Origin: Clostridia bacterium
Lineage (GTDB): Bacteria; Bacillota; Clostridia; Oscillospirales; Acutalibacteraceae
Direction of reading: 5' to 3'
DNA: 64,000 nucleotides
NCBI GenBank assembly: GCA_017554405.1
Contig: JAFZIK010000020.1
Coordinates: 1 to 64,000, forward strand
Below, piece by piece: positions 1-9,254 of the stretch. A program made the position numbers and the translations under genes. Position 1 is the stretch's first letter; every line of letters starts with the position of its first letter. The notes beneath the pieces were generated by a model, which had not been told where the DNA came from, did not search any database, and saw only the letters and a list, made by a program, of their open reading frames with translations.

Positions 1-483
1 ATAGGTATAATACTTGCCCGCGTTGTCGCCGGTGGCAACCAAAAGACGCGCAATTTCAAAATCTATCTCATCGCCCTCGGATATAGCGCTTACCGTAACG
101 GTGCCGGAGTTCGGCGAATAACGCTTTTCATAGGTGGTAGCGTCCTTAATACGGTAAGCAAACGGATCGTTGCTTCTGTATGCGCCCGGGAACATCTGGA
201 AATAAACCGTTGCTCCCGCCACATAGCGGAACTTGTAAATTACCGAGTGGCTCTCGGACGTAGCGTCATAGTGGAAAAGATTGTTCTGCGCCGTAAGCTC
301 CTTGCCGCTCGCCGTAAGGTGATTGTTGCCGGTATCGAGCAGGTCGGAATAGGTGATCTCGTCGTAAGCGGCGTAGGTCTCACCCGCGGGTGTGGCGTCC
401 GCCGTCATCGGCATAACGGCAAGTGAAGCCAGAATACCGAACGAAAGCACGATCGCCAAAATTCTTGTGAACCGTTTTTTCAT
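1..483 (-). CDS. N-terminal part of a secreted protein, cut by the window edge
   Basis: The reverse strand reads open from an ATG at 483 to the window edge, giving at least 161 residues. It begins MKKRFTRILAIVLSFGILASLAV, a typical Sec signal peptide (basic start, hydrophobic core, small residues before a probable cleavage near TADA). An AAAAGGAGAAAAG ribosome site lies just upstream. The visible mature part is beta-rich, with many Thr, Tyr and acidic residues, and matches no family I recognise. It starts 41 bases after the GH39-like gene in the same direction, so it is probably the last visible gene of the importer operon, exported with the other surface proteins. The C-terminus, and any dockerin or anchor, is outside the window. 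Confidence 0.75.
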   Translation of the reverse strand, partial: MKKRFTRILAIVLSFGILASLAVMPMTADATPAGETYAAYDEITYSDLLDTGNNHLTASGKELTAQNNLFHYDATSESHSVIYKFRYVAGATVYFQMFPGAYRSNDPFAYRIKDATTYEKRYSPNSGTVTVSAISEGDEIDFEIARLLVATGDNAGKYYTY

Positions 484-523
484 AATTCTTTTCTCCTTTT
501 AAATGGATTTTTTATATGTAAAC

Positions 524-1768
524 TTATTTACCCATAAGTTCGGGACAGTATTTATAAAGCGGGGATACGTCTTCGGTATTATGAATGTATTTGTAAAACG
601 CTATCGCCGCGGGCTTCGGGGCGCCCTTCTTTTCGGGATCACCGTGCGAGGCGAACAGGCCGAAGTTATCTTCGCTTGAATCTACCGAATAACCGTGGTA
701 ATCGCTTAACATATATACGATGACCGCTTCAAGATAGGGCATTTTTTCGTTGAACATATCGAGCTGTTTGGTCATATTCTCGCCGTTTATTATCTCCTGA
801 CCCTCGTTATCGTGGTCGGTATAGCCCCATTCGGTAAGGAGCGCCGGCTTGCCCGCATCGTTATGCCGCTCGCAGGCGGTATAGAAGGTGTTGCAGTGCT
901 CAAAGTATTCGTCAAGCGTGGAATTGCTTAAATACTTATGAAAGTTTATGTAATCAAAATAGTGATCGGGATCGGTATCCGCAAAATCCTCACCGTAAGG
1001 ATGCGCCCCCGATTCTATCGCTTCATATAAATAATCGAGGAAATAGATCGCTTCGCCGTAGGTTGAAAATCCCGGAGTTGTAACGTATGCGTTCGGATTT
1101 GCTTCCTTTACGTCTTTATATATGTAATACTGCAGATCGGCGATCATATGCGCTCTATCTGTAAAGGTATACTTGTAATTATCATCCGACCCCCACAAAT
1201 GCCCCTGCTTTGTAAACATATTGGTGCCGGGCAGGTCGGGCTCGTTCATCGGCTCGATATGGGTGATCTCGGGGAATTCCTTTGCTATCATCCCCCACGC
1301 TTTGGCATAGAGCTTGAGCCAGCGGATATACATTTCGGTTTCGTTTAACGGGTCGGGAACAACGCCGTTGCTTGTTACCGTATAGCCGTAAGGATAGATC
1401 ATCGAATCGCTTACCGCAACAAAGTGGGTAACGCCCACGGCGGACATCTTACTGATGATCTGATGAACAAGTTCCTTAAAGCCATCCTTGAAAATAAGGG
1501 TATCGCCCTCGCCTACCGAAAACATCGAATCGTGCGGGGTGCTGAGGCGGTAATAGGTTACGCCTAAGGTGCCCACCATATCAACAACGTAATCCATAGT
1601 AGCGCTCGGGTCCATCGGGCGCTGTTCGTAAATATGGGCGTTTATGCCGTATTGAAGCGGCGCTTTGCGCTCGGTTATTTTTCCCGAGTTGTTTCCGCTA
1701 TTCTCGCCGCAGCCGCAAACGCACAGGGTAAGAAGAACACAGAGGAGAACCGCAATCAGTTTTTTCAT
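524..1768 (-). CDS. Secreted lipoprotein glycoside hydrolase, clan GH-A, GH39-like
   Basis: A 414-residue protein with a lipoprotein signal (LLTLCVCGC lipobox, Cys20), so it should be anchored on the outer face of the membrane. The mature part reads as a clan GH-A TIM barrel. It has an acid/base-type Asn-Glu-Pro (IEPMNEPDLPG, around residue 174) and a later nucleophile-type Glu in LLTEWGYTDH (around residue 320). Spacing and flanks suggest GH39 or a related xylosidase/cellulase-type family, but the exact family and substrate cannot be fixed by eye. Its ATG overlaps the stop of the upstream gene (ATGA), so translation is coupled. It probably trims oligosaccharides before the ABC importer takes them up. 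Confidence 0.7.
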   Translation of the reverse strand: MKKLIAVLLCVLLTLCVCGCGENSGNNSGKITERKAPLQYGINAHIYEQRPMDPSATMDYVVDMVGTLGVTYYRLSTPHDSMFSVGEGDTLIFKDGFKELVHQIISKMSAVGVTHFVAVSDSMIYPYGYTVTSNGVVPDPLNETEMYIRWLKLYAKAWGMIAKEFPEITHIEPMNEPDLPGTNMFTKQGHLWGSDDNYKYTFTDRAHMIADLQYYIYKDVKEANPNAYVTTPGFSTYGEAIYFLDYLYEAIESGAHPYGEDFADTDPDHYFDYINFHKYLSNSTLDEYFEHCNTFYTACERHNDAGKPALLTEWGYTDHDNEGQEIINGENMTKQLDMFNEKMPYLEAVIVYMLSDYHGYSVDSSEDNFGLFASHGDPEKKGAPKPAAIAFYKYIHNTEDVSPLYKYCPELMGK

Positions 1769-4452
1769 TGCTTTTTACCTCTTTTCTTAACGGATAGAAC
1801 TATTATCACGGCAAGCAGCGCAAGTATCACCGCGCCCATTACCGAATAAATAACTATTATAAGCACCGAGGGACCGCTTTTCGCCTGCTGCTCGCTTGCG
1901 GGGGCAAGCTTGCTTATCCACATATTAACGTCGTTCGGGTCCTGCTCGTAGCTTACGTCCGCCGCGGTATAGGTGTTATCGAGCGCGTATACCGATATAT
2001 CGTCTATAACCGCGTTATCCGAGGTCCATTTGAGTATGCCCTCGGCAACCGGAGCGGAGAAGGTGTATTCCACCATAGGCAGGGCGAGCTTATCGCCCGG
2101 CTCGTATATTCCCTTTGCCGCAAGCGAGAGCGCATCATACTGCAGGATAAGCTGCATCTGAACGTTTTTATAATCGGGCAGGCCGTATTCCGATATATCG
2201 AAAGCGGTGCTCTTTGCGCCGTCCTTTACCGTTACGGTCTTAAGGTCGCCCGAAATAACGGCGGATCTGTTATCCGAAAAGCTTACCGTGATATCCGCGC
2301 CCGATTCAAGAACGGTGAAGTTTGCGATATAGTATCTGCTCGCACTCGCGGTTGCGATACTGCCGCCCGAAAGCTTCAAGGCGCCGTTTTCGATTGCCGC
2401 CGCGCCCTCTTTTACGAGCTTATCGGAGAGCTTTTCGCCCTCAAAGTTCTCGCGGAGCGCTATAGCGGAATCCCCGGTCGCCTCCGGAGCGATATTGGTT
2501 ATTTTATAATTGAAAATATCGAAGGAAATACCGCTTACGCCGAAGATGCCAACGTATCCGGCGGTGTTTACGTCCGGGATGACCGCGCGGCAGATGCCGA
2601 GCTTGGATATATCCTCGCTGTCTTCCTTATAATAAACGTAAACCGTGCGGTTCTTCGCAACTATCATAAAGTTGTATTTGGTATCCTGGTCCTTATAGAA
2701 GTGGTAACCCTCCGCCTTTTTTGCCTTGCTTCCGTCCTCAAAAGTGCAGAGGTTCGCCGTAAGCTGGGTGTAGGGAGCCGTGCCCCAGGCGTAGTATTCA
2801 AAGTTTATGCAGGTGTTGAAATCGGGGATCGAGGCAAACGCCTTTTTGCCGAAAGCCACACCGAACCACTGACCGTTTTTGCCCTCGGATACCATTTTAA
2901 GATCAAACTGCAATATAAAATCGGTATAGGGCTGTTTAGGTCCGAAGGAACTGTATGAACCGGCGCCTTCAAAATAGAGCGAGGGCTCGGCGGTGAAAGC
3001 ACCCTTCGGGCGGAGCGAAACGCCGGGTCCTAAATAATAGGTGCGATCGCTGATGTAGTATTCCTCAAAGCCGTCCTGGGTCATTTTTATGCCGCCGAAG
3101 CTGTTGGAAAGATCGGGCTCTTCACAGGGTGCATAGGTGTTTTTAATGACCTTTACCCCGGTAAGGCGGACCTGCGAGGCGCTTATCTTATCCGAAGAAT
3201 AGCAGCATATGCCCCAGTAGCCGTCATACTTTATATTATTAAAGGTGAAACGGATACCGCCGACCGTGAAGGTAAGGGTATGGTCGCTGTAGATCACCGC
3301 TTCAAAATCCACCGAAGTATCGTCGATACTGAGCACCTCGGCGGGGATGTGGCTATCGCCGTAATCGTAGAACTCGCCGTTTTTGATAAGATCTACCGAG
3401 GCGGTCTTGCCGTTATAATCGCTTACGCCTATAACGGTGGCGCCGCTTATATCGCCCGGGTTTTCGGCACCTAAATAAAGACCGAACGTAGAGTTCTTCT
3501 CAAGACTTTTTATCTGCGCGTTAAAGGATATTTCGTAGGGCTTACTTACGGTATCGCAGGCGGAAAGCTTTGTTTTTGCCGTTATTGTATCGCCCGGTTT
3601 TGAAAATTCCGGTCCCGCGTCGCGCGCGATGTATACCTCATCACTTGTGAAACGCGCTTCGTTTATATGCCAGCTGCTGTCCCCCACCGGCTCATCGCCG
3701 TAGGTAAGCGAGCTGTTTACAAAATCATCGGAAAAGGCAACGTGATCAGGGCTGTCATAAACCTTGAAATCGCGGAGGTTGAACACCTCGTTGGCGCCGC
3801 CCCACATACAGAAATGCCCGTTCGGGTGCTCCATACGCACCGTTGCAGAATTGTAATCGGTGGTGAATACCGGCTCGCCATCCTCGAGCAACTCAAAGGT
3901 TATCTTAAAGTTGTTGCCGCCCGTTCTTTGAAGGGTAACGGCAAAATCGGTGGTTTTGCCAACGGCAAGCGCGTTGCTCAGCGGAGTGCTTCCCATCGAG
4001 GTCCAACTATCCATACCGCCCATTTCGTAAATGGCGGTAACGCCCTTTGATACGCAAAGGTTAAAATCGAATTTCGATACGGTGGTGCTTGGGCTATCGC
4101 CGCCGAAGCCGCAATAGATGAAGCCATCGTTGCTATCGAGCAGATCTACCGAAAAGGTGAATCTGTTATAGTTTTTGAGCTTATAAGCCGCAAGGACCAA
4201 CGCCGAGCCGTAATGATACGCGCCGGTAAAGTGCATACCGTAGGAATCGGTAGCCACCGTAACGCTATCGCTCGTAAAGTTCGGTTCAAGCGAGCCCGAA
4301 TAAAAATGCTCATCCATGACCGTAGACTTGTTCTGACCGTCCGGCTCGCCCTTTATTACTACGCCCTGCGCGGATGCGGGCACAAAGGTAAGAGACAGAA
4401 CGGCGCACAGAGCGACCGCTAAAACCGCTCCGGTAAGTCTGCGAAACTTCAT
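1765..4452 (-). CDS. Large surface protein with concanavalin/LamG-like repeats and C-terminal membrane anchor
   Basis: The open frame extends to a TTG at 4500, but the signal peptide starts at the ATG at 4452 (MKFRRLTGAVLAVALCAVLSL), so I start there (895 residues). Three or four beta-sandwich units of the LamG/DUF1080 (GH16-like concanavalin) type follow. Each has a pattern such as 'FSVDLLDSNDGFIYCGFG' or 'FDLKMVSEGKNGQWFGVAFG'. A single C-terminal hydrophobic helix (SVLIIVIYSVMGAVILALLA) ends in KKRGKKQ, a stop-transfer anchor rather than an LPXTG site. No catalytic motif is evident, so glycan capture is the likeliest role. It lies between the importer permease and the GH39-like gene and overlaps the latter by 4 bases. 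Confidence 0.65.
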   Translation of the reverse strand: MKFRRLTGAVLAVALCAVLSLTFVPASAQGVVIKGEPDGQNKSTVMDEHFYSGSLEPNFTSDSVTVATDSYGMHFTGAYHYGSALVLAAYKLKNYNRFTFSVDLLDSNDGFIYCGFGGDSPSTTVSKFDFNLCVSKGVTAIYEMGGMDSWTSMGSTPLSNALAVGKTTDFAVTLQRTGGNNFKITFELLEDGEPVFTTDYNSATVRMEHPNGHFCMWGGANEVFNLRDFKVYDSPDHVAFSDDFVNSSLTYGDEPVGDSSWHINEARFTSDEVYIARDAGPEFSKPGDTITAKTKLSACDTVSKPYEISFNAQIKSLEKNSTFGLYLGAENPGDISGATVIGVSDYNGKTASVDLIKNGEFYDYGDSHIPAEVLSIDDTSVDFEAVIYSDHTLTFTVGGIRFTFNNIKYDGYWGICCYSSDKISASQVRLTGVKVIKNTYAPCEEPDLSNSFGGIKMTQDGFEEYYISDRTYYLGPGVSLRPKGAFTAEPSLYFEGAGSYSSFGPKQPYTDFILQFDLKMVSEGKNGQWFGVAFGKKAFASIPDFNTCINFEYYAWGTAPYTQLTANLCTFEDGSKAKKAEGYHFYKDQDTKYNFMIVAKNRTVYVYYKEDSEDISKLGICRAVIPDVNTAGYVGIFGVSGISFDIFNYKITNIAPEATGDSAIALRENFEGEKLSDKLVKEGAAAIENGALKLSGGSIATASASRYYIANFTVLESGADITVSFSDNRSAVISGDLKTVTVKDGAKSTAFDISEYGLPDYKNVQMQLILQYDALSLAAKGIYEPGDKLALPMVEYTFSAPVAEGILKWTSDNAVIDDISVYALDNTYTAADVSYEQDPNDVNMWISKLAPASEQQAKSGPSVLIIVIYSVMGAVILALLAVIIVLSVKKRGKKQ

Positions 4453-4489
4453 AACATCATCTGCCAATCTTTTAAGATTATCACCCGGC

Positions 4490-5458
4490 TTAAAAATCAA
4501 CGTCCGGCGTAAGTTTATCGGTTATCTTCTTTACAACGATAACGAGGGTGGATACTATTACGGTAAGTATCAGACCCACCGTGGATATCGTGGGCATATC
4601 GCCGTTCTGCGCGGAAGTGGTTTTAGTAAACATATACCAGCCGACCGTTTGGAAAGCGCTTTTCGATCCGGTGTTATCGAGGATCAGCATCGGCTGCAGG
4701 TAGAAGGCGGTTACCGCCATCATAGAGTTTACGAGGAACACGCCTATCGTAGGCATTATAAGCGGGATATCTATCGTGAACAGCTCGCGCCAGAAGCCTA
4801 CGCCGTCGAGCTTTGCGGATTCCTTTACCTCTTCGGGTATACGCGACATGGCGGAGGATACGAGTATAATGTTTATACCGGCGCTCGCCCATACGCAGAA
4901 TACCGAAACAAGGAACCACAGCCGCTCTGTAACAGCGTGATCGGGGGAGGTTACCTCCCAACCGTTATATCCGCTGCCGAGCATTCGCAAAAGCTCCGCC
5001 GCCGGTCCCTGAAGCTGACCGGGACTGTATGTAAACATATAGCGGTAGCATAGAGTAAGGATAACTATCGATATCATAGAGGGCAGATAAAAGATGATGC
5101 GGAACACCCGCTCGCCCCAGATATGCTTTGAAAAAGCATAACCTACCACTATCGCCATACAAAGGCAGGCAACGTTTATGGGTATCGCTCTGAACGCGTT
5201 AAGATATTTATTCCATTCCTCGGGTCTTTCGGCGGCAACTCTGAACTGTTCCTTGATATTATCGAGTCCTACGAATTTATAAGTGTTCTCCCAAAAGTCC
5301 CACTCAAAAAACGCGAGCGATATCGTCTTTGCATTCAGATAGACCCAAAACACGAGAAAGTGAATAATGGGAACTACCAGCAAAGAAACGATAAACAGAT
5401 TGCGCCTCATTACCTTATTCGGTTTTTTAAATTTCAGGTTAAAAGTCGCTGCTTTCAA
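4490..5458 (-). CDS. ABC sugar transporter permease, MalF/UgpA type
   Basis: A 322-residue polytopic membrane protein with six predicted transmembrane helices after a basic cytoplasmic start (MKAATFNLKFKKPNKVMRRN). The cytoplasmic EAA loop that docks the ATPase is visible as 'ESAKLDGVGFWRELFTIDIPLIMP', which matches the carbohydrate uptake-1 permeases. It pairs with the second permease at 7123-7986 and the binding protein at 5494-7086. The arrangement permease-binding protein-permease on one strand is typical of Clostridia sugar importers. No ATP-binding subunit is encoded nearby, so a shared MsmK-like ATPase elsewhere is expected. The substrate is probably an oligosaccharide released by the locus enzymes. 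Confidence 0.9.
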   Translation of the reverse strand: MKAATFNLKFKKPNKVMRRNLFIVSLLVVPIIHFLVFWVYLNAKTISLAFFEWDFWENTYKFVGLDNIKEQFRVAAERPEEWNKYLNAFRAIPINVACLCMAIVVGYAFSKHIWGERVFRIIFYLPSMISIVILTLCYRYMFTYSPGQLQGPAAELLRMLGSGYNGWEVTSPDHAVTERLWFLVSVFCVWASAGINIILVSSAMSRIPEEVKESAKLDGVGFWRELFTIDIPLIMPTIGVFLVNSMMAVTAFYLQPMLILDNTGSKSAFQTVGWYMFTKTTSAQNGDMPTISTVGLILTVIVSTLVIVVKKITDKLTPDVDF

Positions 5459-5493
5459 CGCGCTATACCTCCAAACCGGTATATTTTTGTTTT

Positions 5494-7086
5494 TTAACCA
5501 ACGTCGGTCATACGGAATTTTTTGATGTAATTGCTCTTTGAAATATCAAACAGCCGCTTTGATTCGCTCATTATGGCGGCGCCGTTTGTTTTCTTCAACA
5601 TATTTATAACGTCGGAAGGACCGAGATCGCCGAACGCTATCGGGCGCTCGTAGGTGTATATGAGCGAAACGCCGAACGCGCTTTCCTTATACGCCTTAAG
5701 CGGGAAATCGTAGATCCTTGTGCTGTTATAGTAAACGTCGAACACGCTCTTGTTATAATCGGAAAAGTCAGCGCCTTCGATCTCTCTTGCATCATAGTTA
5801 AAGGGGCGCAGGCCGCCGTTTGAGCGAACCGTAAACTTCTTTAACTGATCCTCACTGCAAAGGAATAATATGAACTCTTTTGCCAGATCCTTATGCGCGG
5901 CGGCGCTCGGTATGAACATAAGGTCATCGTTTGCGCAGTAGAGGTATTTTTCGTTCTCGTGGCCGTCAAGAGCCGGTATGCTCATAAAGCGGATATCCGA
6001 ATCCTTAACGCCATCGGAGTTACTGTCGATAACCTGGGTGAGGCGGGCTTCGTTTTCGCCGAAGGAGCTCGCCATGGCGATAACCGGTCTTTCCTCATTG
6101 CGCTCGGCGTATAATGCGCGGGTAAGCTCCTGCGTTCTGAGGGTGTTTACAGCCGAAAGACTGTTCTTGAAGCCCTGGGTGCTCTCGTCGATAATAAGCT
6201 TCTTAACGCTGTCAAGCGCGTTTGCAAGACCCTTCTGATCGAACACCTTGTTTGATAAGGTCTGGTTCATCGTGGTCTTCGAGGTGTTGCCGAAGTTCCA
6301 GAAATCGTAGAAGCTGCCCTGACCGGCTACGTTTGATTCGTAAAGCCCCTGATACTGCGCCCACCAGGTGAATATGAAATAGTATACCTGCTGCGCTTCA
6401 AGGGCGGTCCAGCCGAAGGGAACGTATTTATGACCGTCGTCACTCGTATAAGCGTTTATATCGTCGCAAAGCGCGAGCCACTCCGAAAGATTCTTCGGCG
6501 GCGCTATCCAGAGCTTTGTGGCGGGATCTACCGATTCGGCGGAAACCGCGGCAGAAGAGGTGTGCGGTATTTTCTTTAAGGCATCGTAGTTGTAAGCCAG
6601 CGACATCGGCATTGCACTGAACGGCATTACCCAGGGGTAGCTATCGCCCGTTCCGAGCTGTCTTTCAATATAATATCTGCCCACAACGTCCGGGTCTATG
6701 TAATCGGATAACTTGATATCGCCCTTCGAGGTCTTTACGGTAGAATCGTAAACGCTCTGGAGGTTTTCGATATACCCGTTCTGCACCCAGCTCTGCCATT
6801 TTTTGGATGAGCCTATATAAAGGTCGGAAAGGTTCCTGCCCGCGGTAAGGGTATTCTCGGCGCCGCAATCCATATCGCTTGAGGGGATGACCTTTACCTT
6901 TACGCCCCTTTCGTTTCCGAATTCCTCGGCGGCGCGCTCGATCCATTCATCGCCGTAAGCGCCGGAATAATATGTAACTATCAGGTCGGCGTCGCCTCCC
7001 GCCTGCTTCTTTAAGGAACAGGCGCAGGTGCCGGCGGCAATAACCGCGACCAAAGCGATTGCTAAAAATCTTTTAAACGTTTTCAT
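5494..7086 (-). CDS. ABC transporter extracellular solute-binding lipoprotein
   Basis: A 530-residue family 1 type extracellular binding protein. The signal MKTFKRFLAIALVAVIAAG ends in a TCAC lipobox (Cys23), so it is lipid-anchored outside the membrane. The following 'DADLIVTYYSGAYGDEWIERAAEEFGNERGVKVKVIP' is the classic first beta-alpha unit of sugar-binding proteins. At about 530 residues it is longer than MalE-type proteins (about 400) and closer to the large oligosaccharide binders of gut Firmicutes. It lies 36 bases after one permease gene and 35 bases before the other, so it belongs to the same transcript. Ligand unknown; the neighbouring enzymes suggest a branched hemicellulose or glycoprotein-type glycan. 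Confidence 0.88.
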   Translation of the reverse strand: MKTFKRFLAIALVAVIAAGTCACSLKKQAGGDADLIVTYYSGAYGDEWIERAAEEFGNERGVKVKVIPSSDMDCGAENTLTAGRNLSDLYIGSSKKWQSWVQNGYIENLQSVYDSTVKTSKGDIKLSDYIDPDVVGRYYIERQLGTGDSYPWVMPFSAMPMSLAYNYDALKKIPHTSSAAVSAESVDPATKLWIAPPKNLSEWLALCDDINAYTSDDGHKYVPFGWTALEAQQVYYFIFTWWAQYQGLYESNVAGQGSFYDFWNFGNTSKTTMNQTLSNKVFDQKGLANALDSVKKLIIDESTQGFKNSLSAVNTLRTQELTRALYAERNEERPVIAMASSFGENEARLTQVIDSNSDGVKDSDIRFMSIPALDGHENEKYLYCANDDLMFIPSAAAHKDLAKEFILFLCSEDQLKKFTVRSNGGLRPFNYDAREIEGADFSDYNKSVFDVYYNSTRIYDFPLKAYKESAFGVSLIYTYERPIAFGDLGPSDVINMLKKTNGAAIMSESKRLFDISKSNYIKKFRMTDVG

Positions 7087-7122
7087 AAAAACAACTCCTT
7101 AAATGTTATCGCGTTTTATGTA

Positions 7123-7986
7123 TTAACCCTTGATGCCGCCGCCCAAAGATACCTCCATGATCTTCTTCTGGAAAATGAAGAAGAGCACCAGCATCGGTAT
7201 AAGCATCAAAGTAATATTTGCAAACAGCTCGGGGTAACTGTGCCCTAAATCTATTTTATCGGCTATATTCTTTACCCCTACGCCGAGCGTAGGATAGGAA
7301 GGCAAGAACAGGTAAGGCGTGGCAAAATCGTTCCAGACCCCTATAAAGCCCATTACCCACTGCGCGGCTATAATGTTTTTGGCCTGCGGAACAAGTATCT
7401 GCAAAAAGGTCCGCCAGTAACCCGCGCCGTCCACCATAGCGGCTTCGCTGTAGGTGCGCGAGATGTTTTTGAATATCGCGTAATACATAAGAAAACCGAA
7501 ACCCGATACGCCGCAGGACATTATGATAAGACTTATATGCGTATCGTATAGCCCGATATCGTTAAGCATCTTATAAAGATACGGCGTTGTGCCCGAAACA
7601 GACACGAACATAGGCATAAGGAATATGAAATAAACAACGCCCTTAAGCTTATAATCAAAGCTGCCTACCGCGTGACCCGCGCAGAGCGAAAAGAACGCCG
7701 ACACGGTGGGTATCGAAAGCGCAAGTATCAGGGTGTTGGCGAGCATGACCATAATGCTGTTTTCGCCGGTAAAAAGCAGTTTATAGTTATTAAGCGAAAA
7801 GCTCGTGAATCTCCACTGGTTGTAGAAAAACTCATTGTTATCCGGCTTGAATGAATTTATCACCATCCAGATAAGGGGCAAAAGCAGCGTTGCCGCGTAT
7901 ATGCAGAACAAGACGAACAAAACGCTCATTATTACGCGGTTTTCCCTTTTCGCTCTCTTTCTCTTCTCGATCTTCATAACAGGCAT
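7123..7986 (-). CDS. ABC sugar transporter permease, MalG/UgpE type
   Basis: First gene of the importer operon. The open frame reaches 8100, but the upstream 38 codons run through the promoter and operator. A GGAGGG ribosome site 5-6 bases before the ATG at 7986 (MPVMKIEKRKRAK) fixes the start, giving 287 residues. The protein has a basic cytoplasmic N-terminus, six membrane helices and the EAA loop 'EAAMVDGAGYWRTFLQILVPQAK'. It ends with the LGGGIKG tail common to MalG-like permeases. With the 4490-5458 permease it forms the heterodimeric channel. Expression should follow the promoter at 8015-8044 and the shared 45-bp element. Confidence 0.9.
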   Translation of the reverse strand: MPVMKIEKRKRAKRENRVIMSVLFVLFCIYAATLLLPLIWMVINSFKPDNNEFFYNQWRFTSFSLNNYKLLFTGENSIMVMLANTLILALSIPTVSAFFSLCAGHAVGSFDYKLKGVVYFIFLMPMFVSVSGTTPYLYKMLNDIGLYDTHISLIIMSCGVSGFGFLMYYAIFKNISRTYSEAAMVDGAGYWRTFLQILVPQAKNIIAAQWVMGFIGVWNDFATPYLFLPSYPTLGVGVKNIADKIDLGHSYPELFANITLMLIPMLVLFFIFQKKIMEVSLGGGIKG

Positions 7987-8014
7987 AATCCCTCCAGTAT
8001 TATGATTCACGGTA

Positions 8015-8044
8015 ATTGTATCACAAATAAACCCTGTTTGTATA
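8015..8044 (-). promoter_or_regulatory. Sigma-A-type promoter of the importer operon
   Basis: Read on the minus strand, TATACA (8044-8039) and TACAAT (8020-8015) are separated by 18 bases, placing transcription start near 8008, just ahead of the GGAGGG site of the first permease. The -35 box lies inside the palindrome-like half of the shared 45-bp element. The weak -35 fits an activated promoter. Confidence 0.6.
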
Positions 8045-8081
8045 CCAAAAAGCAAACAAATAATACAAAAAATTAAACATT
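8037..8081 (-). promoter_or_regulatory. 45-bp regulatory element, copy 1 (shared with the GH42 operon)
   Basis: Thirty-seven of 45 positions match the element at 18099-18143 in the same orientation relative to the promoter. The outer block (minus strand) is AATGTTTAAT and the inner block GGTATACAAA. The distance between the blocks is identical in both copies, and a partly conserved ATTTG core lies between them. It covers the -35 region. The AraC-type regulator encoded at 8293-9207 is the obvious candidate binder; that assignment is inference. Confidence 0.6.
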
Positions 8082-8182
8082 TCTTTAGCGTTTTGGTCAA
8101 ATTTACCTAATTTGCAAAAAACAGGGGAACAAAGCGGGCAATTTTTAGGAAAAATAATTATATATATATAAACACAACAGAC

Positions 8183-8211
8183 TTGACTTTGCCGCCCCGC
8201 TGTTTTATAAT
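8183..8211 (+). promoter_or_regulatory. Promoter of the AraC-type regulator gene
   Basis: TTGACT (8183-8188), a 17-base spacer and TATAAT (8206-8211) form a near-consensus sigma-A promoter on the plus strand, 82 bases before the ATG. With the minus-strand promoter and the 45-bp element it accounts for the 306-base gap between the divergent genes. The intervening AT-rich run (8157-8172, TA repeats) holds nothing else recognisable. Confidence 0.7.
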
Positions 8212-8292
8212 ATCGTTAAAGGATTAACGGAGTAAAACTTTTTACATTCGCGAGTTTATTTTTTATGTAAGCCCGCGTTTGCGGAGGTTCTT

Positions 8293-9207
8293 ATGCGCGA
8301 GATTTACGAAGAAAAAGGCGAGGTAAAGCTTGAAGACTATGAGATCGTATATCAGATATGCGATCATCCGGTGCTGATGACCTCTCCCCACTACCATAAC
8401 GTTGTTGAAATAATCTATATTTTAGAGGGCGAATTCGTAGTTACCGTAAGCGATACCACCTACCTGCTCGGACCCGGCGAAATGGTCCTTATCAACTCAA
8501 AGGAAGTCCATTCGGTCCACGTTCTTGATTACGGCATCCACCGCTCCTTCGCGGTAAAATTCCTGCCCGAAACGATCTGTTCGGACAGTCAGTCTCTCAT
8601 GGAGCTCAAATACGTTATCCCCTATATCATGTCCTTCCCCGATTTCAAGACCCATTACACCAAGGACGAGGTGGAGAATTCCAACATAAAGGACTGTATC
8701 GACAGTATCATAAAAGAGGATCGCGAACGCTCATACGCCTATAAATTCGCCATAAGGATATATATTTCCCACCTGCTTCTCGACCTTATACGCAAGGTAA
8801 ACACCATAAACCCGATCGATGAGGAAATAAAGGAAACCATAAGAAACAAATTTACCGATATTTTCCATTACATCTCCAACCACTACGCCGAAAAACTCAC
8901 GGCGGCGCAGATAGCCAAAAAATTCGGCTTGAGACAATCGGATTTTTCGGCGAACTTCAAAAAAATCACCGGCAAAAGCTTTAACGAATACCTTAATTAC
9001 GCAAGGATATGCAAGGCGAAGCGAATGCTGATAAGCTCCGAAAAGAACATATCGGAGATCGCCTTTGCTGTGGGTTTTTCCAGCACGAGTTACTTTATCA
9101 ACTGCTTTAAAGCCCAGATGAACGTTACGCCGGCGGGCTTTAAGGAAATATACACCGATCCCCCCGCAAGCGTTTACTACCACCTTGAACAGAACCTTGA
9201 TGAATAA
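8293..9207 (+). CDS. AraC-family transcriptional regulator with N-terminal cupin
   Basis: 304 residues, the usual AraC size. The N-terminal half is a cupin sensor (HYHNVVEIIYILEGEFVV ... LGPGEMVLINSKEVHSV). The C-terminal 100 residues carry two helix-turn-helix units: 'LTAAQIAKKFGLRQSDFSANFKKITGKSF', then 'NISEIAFAVGFSSTSYFINCFKAQMNVTPAGFK', the AraC signature. The ATG follows GCGGAGG by 5 bases. It lies between two minus-strand glycan operons that share an upstream element, so it is most likely their sugar-responsive activator. The inducer is unknown. Confidence 0.92.
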   Translation: MREIYEEKGEVKLEDYEIVYQICDHPVLMTSPHYHNVVEIIYILEGEFVVTVSDTTYLLGPGEMVLINSKEVHSVHVLDYGIHRSFAVKFLPETICSDSQSLMELKYVIPYIMSFPDFKTHYTKDEVENSNIKDCIDSIIKEDRERSYAYKFAIRIYISHLLLDLIRKVNTINPIDEEIKETIRNKFTDIFHYISNHYAEKLTAAQIAKKFGLRQSDFSANFKKITGKSFNEYLNYARICKAKRMLISSEKNISEIAFAVGFSSTSYFINCFKAQMNVTPAGFKEIYTDPPASVYYHLEQNLDE

Positions 9208-9213
9208 AAGCAG

Positions 9214-9240
9214 AGCCGCCTCACGTTTTGTGGGGCGGCT
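9214..9240 (+). terminator. Hairpin after the AraC gene
   Basis: AGCCGCC (9214-9220) pairs with GGCGGCT (9234-9240) and the stem extends inward through CAC/GTG. It has no U-tract of its own; it is the first of two hairpins between the convergent genes. Confidence 0.4.
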
Positions 9241-9254
9241 GTATTATGCAGAAA

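Noticed and set aside
4453..4500. TTG start at 4500 for the large surface protein
   Set aside because: It would overlap the permease stop and put 16 polar residues before a perfect signal peptide; the ATG at 4452 is better.
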